Part shown: piece after piece, positions 26,146-33,838 of the stretch
Layout: each line of letters begins with the position of its first letter
How positions within the stretch are numbered: the stretch's first letter is position 1
Origin: Acidobacteriota bacterium
GTDB lineage: Bacteria; Acidobacteriota; Blastocatellia; Pyrinomonadales; Pyrinomonadaceae
Length of the DNA stretch: 51,639 nucleotides
Direction: 5' to 3'
NCBI GenBank assembly: GCA_029781855.1
Contig: JAKOVX010000143.1
Span: forward strand, 1-51,639
Translations under genes and position numbers: made by a program
The notes under the pieces: model-generated
What the model was told of the DNA's origin: nothing
Seen by the model: the letters and a program-made list of their open reading frames with translations, nothing else
Database searches by the model: none

Positions 26146-28959
26146 CTAGTGATGAACTTTGCAGAATTCCGCCGGCTCGCTTCCGGCCTCGAATGTTTTG
26201 GCGACTTTGACCGGACATTTCGACGTGGCCCGCAGTCCGGACGTGGGACAGATCATTACGGTCACTTTGCCCTGTAAATTATCGGGAACGGTACGACTAG
26301 ACGGCGGACCGGTTTTCGTGTTTGGCGGCTCGGCGCTGTCCTGCCACGTCCCGGCGATCGGTGTCGGGCTTGGCTCGGGCTCTCCGTTACCGTCGTCTAT
26401 CGGAATGAGCTGCCGCTGCGGAAGCGTGCCGGCGAGAAATAGTTCGACCCGCCTAAATTCCTCCGGCACGTCGGTGACATATATCTCCTTTGGCTCGGGA
26501 GAAAGAGGTTCGTCGTAGAGATCGGCATTGGGATCGTCCGGATCAGGTTTCGGCGAAGGCTTCGGTGTCGGAGTCGGCGACTTATCTGTTACGGCCGGAT
26601 CAGTCGGGTCGAGTTCGCGGATCAACGAACCGTTGCGAATATCGATCTCGGCTTTCTTAATGCCGCCGGGCATCGCCCAGTCGCCGTTCCACTCCGGATG
26701 CATCCGCAAAGCAGCTTGCATAAAGTCGGCCCAGATCGGCATTGCAGATTCCGAGCCTGTCATATCGAGGTCCGATCCGTCGTCGAATCCTACGTAGACC
26801 ACGCACACGATCTCAGGCGTAAATCCTGCAAACCATCCGTCTCTCGAAGTACCGGTCTTTCCCGCATAAGCGGTCTTCCCGGGAACGTTTCGAAATCCCC
26901 ACGAACCCAGTTGTGCCGCCGTTCCGCGATTGACAACGTCCTTCATCATATCGTCCATAACATAGGCGACATCTGGACGAACTATGTTCTTTCGGTCCGG
27001 AGTTTCGAGTGTGACCACGCCGCCCGCTCCGTTCGTCACCTGAGTTATCGGCATCGGCAGAACGCGGTCGCCGAGATTTGCAAACATCGTATACGCTGTC
27101 GCAACCTCAAGCGGTGTCGCCTCGGCCGTCCCAAGGGCCATTGAGGGATAGGCTCGATCGACCTTGGGCATACCGGCCTTTGCGGCGAGGTTCATAACCC
27201 GCCCGATATTCAATTGCATTCCGAGGTCGACGGTAATAACGTTTTTGCTCTTTACAAGTGCGTCACGAAGCGTAAGTTCTTTGTTAGTAAACGTGTCGCC
27301 AAAATTATTCGGCGAATAAGAATCCTGATTGAAGGTGAACGTCTTTTTCTCGTCCTTAAAGATACTCGCAGCCGTGAAGATACGAGAACCGGAATCGTAG
27401 GCCGAGTTGATCGCGGTCGTGTAAACAAAAGGTTTGAATACCGAGCCCGGCTGTCGTTTGGCATCGGTGGCACGGTTGAATTGATTTTGCAGATAATCAC
27501 GGCCGCCGACCATCGCGACGATCTCGCCCGTTTTCGGCCTAATCGCGACCATTGCGGCGTTGAGCCCGCTGTCTTTTTTCTTCTTGAACCTCTTGTCGAG
27601 TGCGTCGAGCCGTTTGGCGACCGTTTCGTAAGCGATCCTTTGCAGATCGGGATCGATCGACGTGTAAACCCGCAAATGCTGGAGAGCTTCCGGGTCGGCA
27701 ACGATCTTCGGCAGTTCCTCGATCGCGTATTGAGAAAAATACGGCATTCCCTGCAGATCTTTTCGGCTCGAGATCTGCTTCAGGTCGATCGGTGTCGACC
27801 TTGCGTCAGCGAACTGCTGCTGGTTGAGTTCACCGGCTTCGAGCATTGACGCCAGCACCTGATTGCGGCGCTCGGTCACCTTTTCAAGATTCTTGTAGGG
27901 ATTGTAGCGGTTCGGGCTACGGATGATGCCGGCAATAAACGCCGCTTCGGGCAGAGTCAACTGCGTCACGTCCTTTCCAAAATAAGCATTCGCCGCCTCG
28001 CCAACGCCATAGATCGATACGCCGCTCTGCTGTCCGAGATAGATCTGATTTGCGTAAAGAGTGAATATCTCCTGCTTACTCAGGCGTGTTTCGAGAATGA
28101 CCGACATGAACGCCTCGGTGATCTTTCGCTGGAGCGTTTGTTCGTTCGTCAGCATCAAGTTCTTGACGAGTTGCTGCGTGATCGACGAACCGCCTTGGTT
28201 GTTGATCGGCGAATTGTCCTCCGTATCGTATCGCCGCCAGAGGGCACGGGCGATGCCGCGCAGGTTCACGCCGTAATGCTCGAAAAACGCCCGGTCCTCG
28301 GTCACAGTTATCGCCTTGATCAAATGCGGCGGTAGGTCATTGAAATTGACCGTCTTTCGTCGGCCATCGCCCTCGCCCGCGATCGAACTGAGCAGTTTGG
28401 GTTCGAGACGGGTGGCTTTTACATCGGTGTTGGTATCGCGGTCGGTGATCGAAGCGATCGACTTGCCGTCTTTCTTGAATTTGACGCTGAGCGCCGGGAA
28501 AACCTTCTTGCTGTCAATGACGCCGGTCAAACCGGGCTCGACGATCAATTGATCGCCATCCACAGAGTATCGGCTGCGCGAAACATCCGCCCGGTTGCTT
28601 TTTTCGATGTAGCCGGCGGTCTTTAAATAATCGATCAGTTCCGGCATCGTCGTATCGTCGTCGACCCTCAGATTCTTCGGGGCCGAGTAGATGCCCGCCG
28701 ACGGAGTGAACACTTCCCCGCTGAGAAGTTTCTGATCGATCCGGTCGGAAAACTCCATCCAGTAGTAAGTGACCGTAAGAAAGCAGGTCAGCAGAATGAT
28801 CAGAGCAACACTGATCGTCCAGCCGTTGAAGACCATCCGCAGCAGCCTGCGAAACCGTGACGGCGGCGGCGCTTTATAAACGCTGCCGCGGCGGGCTTTG
28901 ACCCATCCTTTCGGCGGCGTTTTCGACCGGGACTTCTTTTTCGCTGAATCTTCCTGCAT
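26146..28959 (-). CDS. Class A penicillin-binding protein (PBP1-type)
   Basis: A bifunctional peptidoglycan synthase of 937 residues. It has a basic cytoplasmic tail, one membrane helix (about 47-67), and a UB2H-like region (85-185), as in PBP1b. The GT51 glycosyltransferase has catalytic Glu221 in TEDRAFFEHYG. The transpeptidase has Ser506 in SVFK, S571-K-N and K701-TGTS. A Pro-rich linker follows, then a small C-terminal domain with cysteine pairs (CPTSGLRATSKCP). All catalytic motifs are intact. The start is set at ATG 28959; a TTG at 29040 would add 27 residues, and neither has a good ribosome site. It is divergent from the K+ channel gene. Confidence 0.95.
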   Translation of the reverse strand: MQEDSAKKKSRSKTPPKGWVKARRGSVYKAPPPSRFRRLLRMVFNGWTISVALIILLTCFLTVTYYWMEFSDRIDQKLLSGEVFTPSAGIYSAPKNLRVDDDTTMPELIDYLKTAGYIEKSNRADVSRSRYSVDGDQLIVEPGLTGVIDSKKVFPALSVKFKKDGKSIASITDRDTNTDVKATRLEPKLLSSIAGEGDGRRKTVNFNDLPPHLIKAITVTEDRAFFEHYGVNLRGIARALWRRYDTEDNSPINNQGGSSITQQLVKNLMLTNEQTLQRKITEAFMSVILETRLSKQEIFTLYANQIYLGQQSGVSIYGVGEAANAYFGKDVTQLTLPEAAFIAGIIRSPNRYNPYKNLEKVTERRNQVLASMLEAGELNQQQFADARSTPIDLKQISSRKDLQGMPYFSQYAIEELPKIVADPEALQHLRVYTSIDPDLQRIAYETVAKRLDALDKRFKKKKDSGLNAAMVAIRPKTGEIVAMVGGRDYLQNQFNRATDAKRQPGSVFKPFVYTTAINSAYDSGSRIFTAASIFKDEKKTFTFNQDSYSPNNFGDTFTNKELTLRDALVKSKNVITVDLGMQLNIGRVMNLAAKAGMPKVDRAYPSMALGTAEATPLEVATAYTMFANLGDRVLPMPITQVTNGAGGVVTLETPDRKNIVRPDVAYVMDDMMKDVVNRGTAAQLGSWGFRNVPGKTAYAGKTGTSRDGWFAGFTPEIVCVVYVGFDDGSDLDMTGSESAMPIWADFMQAALRMHPEWNGDWAMPGGIKKAEIDIRNGSLIRELDPTDPAVTDKSPTPTPKPSPKPDPDDPNADLYDEPLSPEPKEIYVTDVPEEFRRVELFLAGTLPQRQLIPIDDGNGEPEPSPTPIAGTWQDSAEPPNTKTGPPSSRTVPDNLQGKVTVMICPTSGLRATSKCPVKVAKTFEAGSEPAEFCKVHH

Positions 28960-29064
28960 CGGAACGGTTGGAAATACCACAGTTTTAATGCGAATATCGT
29001 GGCAGGCGGGCGCCACAGTTATTTTATCCGCCTTTGGCAACGAATGTCGAATAATTTGTAGAGC

Positions 29065-30081
29065 ATGACGAACGGAATCTTATCGACATTGTCCCAGATC
29101 ACACGCCGTCGGCTTGTGTTTGCCGGAGCGGTTGCATTGGCGATGATCCTGATCGGGACTATCGGATTCAGTTATTTCGAAAACCTCAGCCTGCTCGACA
29201 GCCTTTACGTTGCCGCCCAAACGGTCACGACAGTTGGCTATGGTGACCTGACGCCGGTAACTCACGGCGGACGCATTTTTTCCATCGTTTTGATGCTGAC
29301 CGGTGTCGGAACGGTGCTCTACGCGTTGACCGTGCTGGCGCAGGCCGTTCTGCAATCCGAGATCGTCGAAGCCTTTGACATTCGAAGGAAGACCAAGGAA
29401 ATGGACAAGCTCAAAGATCATTACATCGTGTGCGGTTCGGGCCGGGTTGGCCGCCGAATCATCCGTAACCTGAAACGGCAGAATCTGCCCTACGTCATTA
29501 TTGAAAAGGATGAGCGGAGGCTGGTGGATTTTGAACACGACGGCTCGCTGTTCCTGGTCGGGGATGCGACATCCGAGGAAAATCTGATCACCGCGGGTGT
29601 CAAGCGGGCACGCGGACTTGCCAGCTGCCTCGCGGACGACGCGGGTAATGTCTATGTCGTCCTTACGGCCCGCGGCCTGAATCCGGGCCTGCATATTGTC
29701 GCCAGAGCGGTCGAGGAACAGGCTGAGCCGACGCTCATCCGTGCGGGAGCGAGCCGCGTGGTCGCGCCTACGATCATCGGCAGCCAGTCGATGGCACGTG
29801 CCCTGCTCAAGCCCGCGATCGCCGATTTTATGGATTCGATCGTTGCCGAGACACTCGACCTTGTTTTCGAAGAGATCGCGATCGACGCCGCGTCGCCCTA
29901 TGCCGGCGAGCAGTTAAAAGACACCAATCTGATCAGCGAATTGAGCCTGATAGTCGTCGCGGTGCGAAAAAAGGACGGCGAATTTGCGTTTCACCCGAAT
30001 GGCGACACGCTGATCGAGGAAGGCGACCTCCTGATCGTCATCGGCAAAGCCGAATCCGTCCACGACCTCGTTGCGAAATAA
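29065..30081 (+). CDS. Two-helix potassium channel with RCK (TrkA-N/TrkA-C) domains
   Basis: A 338-residue ligand-gated K+ channel of MthK/GsuK type. The first helix is at about 18-38, the pore with selectivity filter TVGYGD at 56-61, and the second helix at about 70-95. The cytoplasmic RCK domain starts HYIVCGSGRVGRRI (Rossmann GxGxxG), and a TrkA-C domain forms the last 80 residues. No ribosome site is seen; TAATTT lies 7 bases before the ATG, so a leaderless transcript is possible. It is divergent from the PBP gene, in a spacer of about 105 bases if the PBP starts at 28959. Confidence 0.93.
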   Translation: MTNGILSTLSQITRRRLVFAGAVALAMILIGTIGFSYFENLSLLDSLYVAAQTVTTVGYGDLTPVTHGGRIFSIVLMLTGVGTVLYALTVLAQAVLQSEIVEAFDIRRKTKEMDKLKDHYIVCGSGRVGRRIIRNLKRQNLPYVIIEKDERRLVDFEHDGSLFLVGDATSEENLITAGVKRARGLASCLADDAGNVYVVLTARGLNPGLHIVARAVEEQAEPTLIRAGASRVVAPTIIGSQSMARALLKPAIADFMDSIVAETLDLVFEEIAIDAASPYAGEQLKDTNLISELSLIVVAVRKKDGEFAFHPNGDTLIEEGDLLIVIGKAESVHDLVAK

Positions 30082-30326
30082 AGGCGCGTTCTCGGGTAGA
30101 TGCCCGCCGCCGCGGGCCGCGACCGACGGTAGCGAAAACCCGGCGACGATCTTCCGTTCTAATGCGGACGATCGATCATCGAGCGCATCCAGGTCGTGTC
30201 ATTGGCAGATCCGTTTTGGGTGATGTCCGGCGGCGGGATCCTGCAGAGCGCCGCGGGACAAGCAAATTCGCGGAAGCAGCGTAAACCATTCCGGTTCATT
30301 AGTTTAGCGGGACTTTCCGCTCGATC

Positions 30327-30370
30327 TGTCCCACTGCTGTCCCAGGGCTGTCCCAGAGGTATGTGGGACA
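30327..30370. repeat. TGTCCCA repeats at 11-bp period with an inverted copy
   Basis: TGTCCCA starts at 30327, 30338 and 30349, exactly 11 bp apart, and its complement TGGGACA lies at 30364-30370. The 11-bp period puts the three copies on nearly the same DNA face. It lies in the 910-bp non-coding stretch 30082-30991; alternatively it is part of a structured RNA ended by the terminator at 30409. Confidence 0.7.
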
Positions 30371-30408
30371 CGCAACTATTCTATCTAGGATGGTTACAGG
30401 ATCACAGG

Positions 30409-30429
30409 GCGGCAAAACGCCGCTTTTTT
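30409..30429 (+). terminator. Intrinsic terminator with no assigned gene
   Basis: GCGGC and GCCGC form a 5-bp stem with a 5-base loop, followed by six T and then an A-rich run. It is about 330 bases past the K+ channel stop. It may end that transcript or an unseen small RNA that includes the TGTCCCA repeats. Confidence 0.6.
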
Positions 30430-30695
30430 CAAAAAAAATAAAATATGTCTTACACGTGTCAGACAGGCGAGTTTTCAAAGACCTTTCCGAGCGTTCGCTC
30501 TATAGTATAGTGTTGCACAGATAGCACGCCATCGTCAAAAATTTTCGCCCGGTCGGGATGCGGTGTTTTCCCGGTGGCCTCTGTGATCTCGGCGGCTGTA
30601 TCGGCGTTTCCCAAGCAAAGCCTAAACGGACGCAATGGAGCAAACGGTTAAAAGTTGGATCGTCGTGGATAGCGCAAGAACCACACCGTAATTTA

Positions 30696-30770
30696 GAAAT
30701 CAGAGATCAGAAATCGGAAATCAGAGATCACGAATCAGCGATAAACAAAAGACAGAAAACAGAAATCAGA
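30696..30770. repeat. Degenerate purine-rich repeat (GAAATCAGAGATCA units)
   Basis: GAAATCAGAGATCA occurs at 30696 and again 21 bp later, followed by decayed AATCAG and CAGAAA units up to about 30770. It is low-complexity non-coding sequence, unlike the surrounding genes in base use. Confidence 0.65.
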
Positions 30771-30802
30771 CGCCAAAGCCTCGCTTTTCAGGATCGCTCG
30801 CT

Positions 30803-30931
30803 CTATTTGGCGGGTGGGAAGACCTTTCCGGCTTCGTCGGGGGTCATTTTGAGGCCGAGGTAGTTTACTGCTTCGGCAAGGACGGGATCGCGGCCGGCGG
30901 CGGCGTGAGAGTTCCCGGCAATTAACCTCGT
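30803..30931 (-). pseudogene. Possible C-terminal remnant of a lost gene
   Basis: An open stretch of 42 codons with protein-like composition, ending GLKMTPDEAGKVFPPAK and a TAG, preceded in frame by a TGA at 30932-30934 and without a start codon in its first half. It reads like the tail of a gene whose body is gone. No family is recognised, and chance cannot be ruled out over this length. Confidence 0.3.
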
Positions 30932-30991
30932 TCAATATACGCCGGGTTTCCGCTTTGCGTGACGGTACGCTCGCGGTTTATCATTTGCGCT

Positions 30992-31840
30992 ATGAAGACT
31001 CTCGTCACCGGCGGCAGCGGATTTCTCGGCACGCACGTCCGAAAATTCCTCGGCGCCGACGATATGTCGCGGCGTTCGGGCCGCGATATCCTCAATCTGC
31101 AGCACGCGGCCGTCGTCAAAGACTACGATCTCGTCATTCACCTCGCAGCCGATCTCGACAAACGCCCGGAGTCGGCCGAGCAGGTCTTTCTGACAAATGT
31201 CGAGGGCACGGTGAACCTGCTTCGCGAAATGCGTGAGGACGCGGTGTTCGTTTTCGCGTCGACCAAGGACGTTTACAGCCGTTTTGCCGATAATTTTGGC
31301 GAGATCCCCGAGACCTGCCCGACGCTATACGCGGGGCAATCAGCCCTCGAGTGGTCGAAACTCATCGCCGAACGCTACGTCGAATATTACGCCCACGCCC
31401 GCAAATTCCGGTCGTGCATCTTTCGCCTCTCAACCGTTTACGCTCCGGCGAGCGAGGGCAACACCCCAAATTTCGTGACCGCCTACGCCGACGCGATAAA
31501 TACAGGCGAGACGCTGCGCCTGCCCGGCGGAGGAACGCCGCGCCGCGACCTGCTGCACGTCGACGACCTTTCTCGGGCCTGCACGGCGTTCGCCGATTCG
31601 ATCGTCCGGCACGGCCTTTATAATCTAGGCGGCGGCAGGAAGAATTCGCTCACTTTGTTCGAACTGGTCCGAAAGCTCGAAGACGTTTCCGGCCTGCAGG
31701 CGGTCGTCGACGAGAAGAATCCTTTGCCGCAGCCAGTCCCGCTCGACTATATCTCGGATCTCTCGCTCGTTAGACAGGAACTCGACTGGGAACCAACGAT
31801 CGGCCTTGACGAGGGGCTTGCAAGCTTATTTCAAATATGA
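30992..31840 (+). CDS. NAD-dependent epimerase/dehydratase-like protein (extended SDR)
   Basis: A 282-residue extended SDR, first gene of a heptose/LPS operon. The cofactor motif GGSGFLG is at the N-terminus and HLAAD follows. The usual catalytic Tyr-x3-Lys is changed: the aligned stretch is SALEWSK, with leucine at the tyrosine position, so epimerase chemistry may be lost or altered. The C-terminal RRDLLHVDDL stretch (sugar-nucleotide side) is kept. ATG 30992 is chosen because the Rossmann strand starts there; TATCAT lies 7 bases upstream, with no ribosome site. The stop overlaps the waaF start (ATGA). The operon suggests a sugar-nucleotide role, possibly heptose, unproven. Confidence 0.8.
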   Translation: MKTLVTGGSGFLGTHVRKFLGADDMSRRSGRDILNLQHAAVVKDYDLVIHLAADLDKRPESAEQVFLTNVEGTVNLLREMREDAVFVFASTKDVYSRFADNFGEIPETCPTLYAGQSALEWSKLIAERYVEYYAHARKFRSCIFRLSTVYAPASEGNTPNFVTAYADAINTGETLRLPGGGTPRRDLLHVDDLSRACTAFADSIVRHGLYNLGGGRKNSLTLFELVRKLEDVSGLQAVVDEKNPLPQPVPLDYISDLSLVRQELDWEPTIGLDEGLASLFQI

Positions 31841-32871
31841 AGATCATCGTCCGCGGGACAAACTGGATCGGCGATACCGTTATGACCGTGCCGGCCCTGA
31901 CGGAGTTGCGGCGTGCCTTTCCCGACGCGCATATAACGCTGCACGCTCGTCCCGCGGCAGCCGAAGTTCTGCAAGACGCCGACTTTATCGACGAAATTAT
32001 CCCGATCGGCGGCCGTTCGAAGGCCGGCAGCATCTTCTCGCAGACGCGGCAAATTCGCGAGGGCGGGTTCGACATAGGGATCACGTTCACGAATTCACCG
32101 GAGTCAGCCGCCGTGCAGTGGCTGGCACGCGTTCCGATGAGGTTTGGCTACGCGACGCAGCGACGGGCGAAATTTTTGACAGACGCGATCGGCGTGCCTG
32201 AATGGAAAAACGACCGTCACGAGGTCTACTACTATCTGAATCTGATAGAGGCGGTTAAAGCCAAGATACTTGGAGCGGAGGCGGTTCCCGTGACGGATCC
32301 GGAACTCGTTCTCAATGTCTCGGTCGAAAAGCTCGCCGACGCGGCCGATACGCTGTCCGAGCTTGGAATTGACCGCTCGCATCCATTAGTCGCTCTCGGC
32401 ATCGGCAGCACGAATTCACGGGCAAAACGATGGCCGGCGGACAGGTATGCGGCCCTCGCGGACCGGCTGGCTTCTGAAACGAAAGCGCAGATATTGCTGG
32501 TCGGATCTAATGGAGACAAGGACGTCGCGGCCGAGGTCCAACGGTTGGCAACATCTAAGTTCGTCGATCTTTGCGGTCAGACCGGCGTCGCCGAGGCAAT
32601 GGCGATACTTGGACAGGCGGACCTTCTGATATCAAATGACATGGGGCTCGCCCACCTTGCACCGGCCGTCGGGACACCGACGATCGTGATCTTCGGCCCG
32701 ACAAACGATGTCACGACTAGACCGTTCTCACAAAATGCTGAGATAATCAGGCGATTAGTCGATTGCGCGCCGTGCATGCTTCGCGATTGTCCGATCGATC
32801 ACAGATGCATGACCGGTGTTTCGGTCGATGAAGTATTTGAGCGGGCACGGGCCCGAATTGAATCAAAATGA
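31837..32871 (+). CDS. waaF: Lipopolysaccharide heptosyltransferase (GT9)
   Basis: A 344-residue GT9 transferase that adds heptose from an ADP-heptose donor to the LPS inner core at the cytoplasmic side of the membrane. The start MKIIVRGTNWIGDTVMTVPA is the acceptor-side hallmark of heptosyltransferase II, and the donor-binding motif SNDMGLAHLAPAVGTPTIVI is intact. The C-terminal cysteines (CAPCMLRDCPIDHRCM) also match the family. Coupled by ATGA overlaps to the genes on both sides. Confidence 0.9.
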   Translation: MKIIVRGTNWIGDTVMTVPALTELRRAFPDAHITLHARPAAAEVLQDADFIDEIIPIGGRSKAGSIFSQTRQIREGGFDIGITFTNSPESAAVQWLARVPMRFGYATQRRAKFLTDAIGVPEWKNDRHEVYYYLNLIEAVKAKILGAEAVPVTDPELVLNVSVEKLADAADTLSELGIDRSHPLVALGIGSTNSRAKRWPADRYAALADRLASETKAQILLVGSNGDKDVAAEVQRLATSKFVDLCGQTGVAEAMAILGQADLLISNDMGLAHLAPAVGTPTIVIFGPTNDVTTRPFSQNAEIIRRLVDCAPCMLRDCPIDHRCMTGVSVDEVFERARARIESK

Positions 32872-33413
32872 GCAATGAAAACGGGTCGTCGCCCGCCATC
32901 TTCGTCGATCGTGACGGAACGCTGATCGAAGAGGTCGATCACCTTTCGCGGGTCGATGACCTCAAGATATTTCCCTTCACGCGGGAGGCCCTGGAGATGT
33001 TCAAGGACCGGGGATTTCGTGTCATCGTTCTGACAAACCAATCGGGGATAGCACGCGGCTATTTCACCGAGGGATCGATGCAGGCGATCCACGATAAAAT
33101 TAAGTCCGAGTTGGGTACTCTCGTCGACAATTTCTATTTCTGCCCGCATCTGCCCGATGCCGGCTGCTCGTGCAGAAAGCCGAACGTCGGCATGATCGAG
33201 TCCGCCCGTGAGGATTTTGAGATAGATCTTGCCGGTTCGTGGATGATCGGAGACAAGCGAATAGACGTCGAAACCGGCCAGAATGCCGGTATTGGCACCG
33301 CGCTTGTACTTACGGGTTACGGAAAAGCGGACCGGAACAGATTGGATAGCGAACCGACCATCATCGCGGATGACCTGCTCGAGGCGGCAAAATTGATCCT
33401 TAGCGAAAACTAG
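32868..33413 (+). CDS. gmhB: D,D-heptose 1,7-bisphosphate 7-phosphatase
   Basis: A 181-residue HAD phosphatase of the ADP-heptose pathway. The nucleophile and acid are in FVDRDGTL, the second motif is VLTNQSGI, and the family zinc loop is present as CPHLPDAGCSC followed by RKP. GDKRIDVETG holds the last acidic motif. The start overlaps the waaF stop (ATGA). It supplies the substrate line used by the heptosyltransferase next to it. Confidence 0.93.
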   Translation: MSNENGSSPAIFVDRDGTLIEEVDHLSRVDDLKIFPFTREALEMFKDRGFRVIVLTNQSGIARGYFTEGSMQAIHDKIKSELGTLVDNFYFCPHLPDAGCSCRKPNVGMIESAREDFEIDLAGSWMIGDKRIDVETGQNAGIGTALVLTGYGKADRNRLDSEPTIIADDLLEAAKLILSEN

Positions 33414-33443
33414 GACGACCGTCCCGCCATCACTGCTCGCGGC

Positions 33444-33821
33444 CTACGAATTGCGGCCGAAATCGTCCTCATACCTGACAATATCGTCCTCGCCGAAATA
33501 ATTGCCGGTTTGGACCTCTATAAAAACAAGCGTCCCCTCGGTCTCGGGGTTCTCGACCCGGTGAGCCGTTCCAACCGCAATATCCACCGACTCGCCGGCG
33601 TTGACTAGAATTTCTTCGCCATTTAGTGTTACTTTAGCGATGCCGGACACAACGTACCAGTGTTCGGCTCGCTTGGCGTGACTCTGGTAACTGAGCCGCT
33701 TGCCGGGCAGCACTTCTATCCTCTTGACCTTGTAATATTCCGATCCGTCGAGGACCGTGAAACTTCCCCATGGGCGTTGATCGAACGTAGGCGAGTTATC
33801 AATTAGCTTATTCGTATCCAT
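33444..33821 (-). CDS. Cupin, mannose-6-phosphate isomerase type II C-terminal domain-like
   Basis: A 125-residue single cupin of the kind fused to ManC in bifunctional enzymes. The first metal motif is seen as SYQSHAKRAEHWYVVSG and the second half has GTAHRVENP. RPWGSFTVL near the N-terminus is the family opening. Free-standing copies isomerise mannose-6-phosphate or related sugars, which would fit the sugar genes beside it. Its ATG lies only 17 bases from the divergent pilS ATG, so each promoter must lie inside the other gene. Confidence 0.85.
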   Translation of the reverse strand: MDTNKLIDNSPTFDQRPWGSFTVLDGSEYYKVKRIEVLPGKRLSYQSHAKRAEHWYVVSGIAKVTLNGEEILVNAGESVDIAVGTAHRVENPETEGTLVFIEVQTGNYFGEDDIVRYEDDFGRNS

Positions 33822-33838
33822 ATTTTCAGCTTTAGAAT

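Noticed and set aside
30327..30370. CRISPR array
   Set aside because: The units are 7 bp at 11-bp spacing, far too short for repeats and spacers, and no cas gene is near.
30196..30441. Plus-strand 81-codon reading frame downstream of the K+ channel
   Set aside because: It runs through the TGTCCCA repeats and the terminator, has no ribosome site and has unprotein-like composition.
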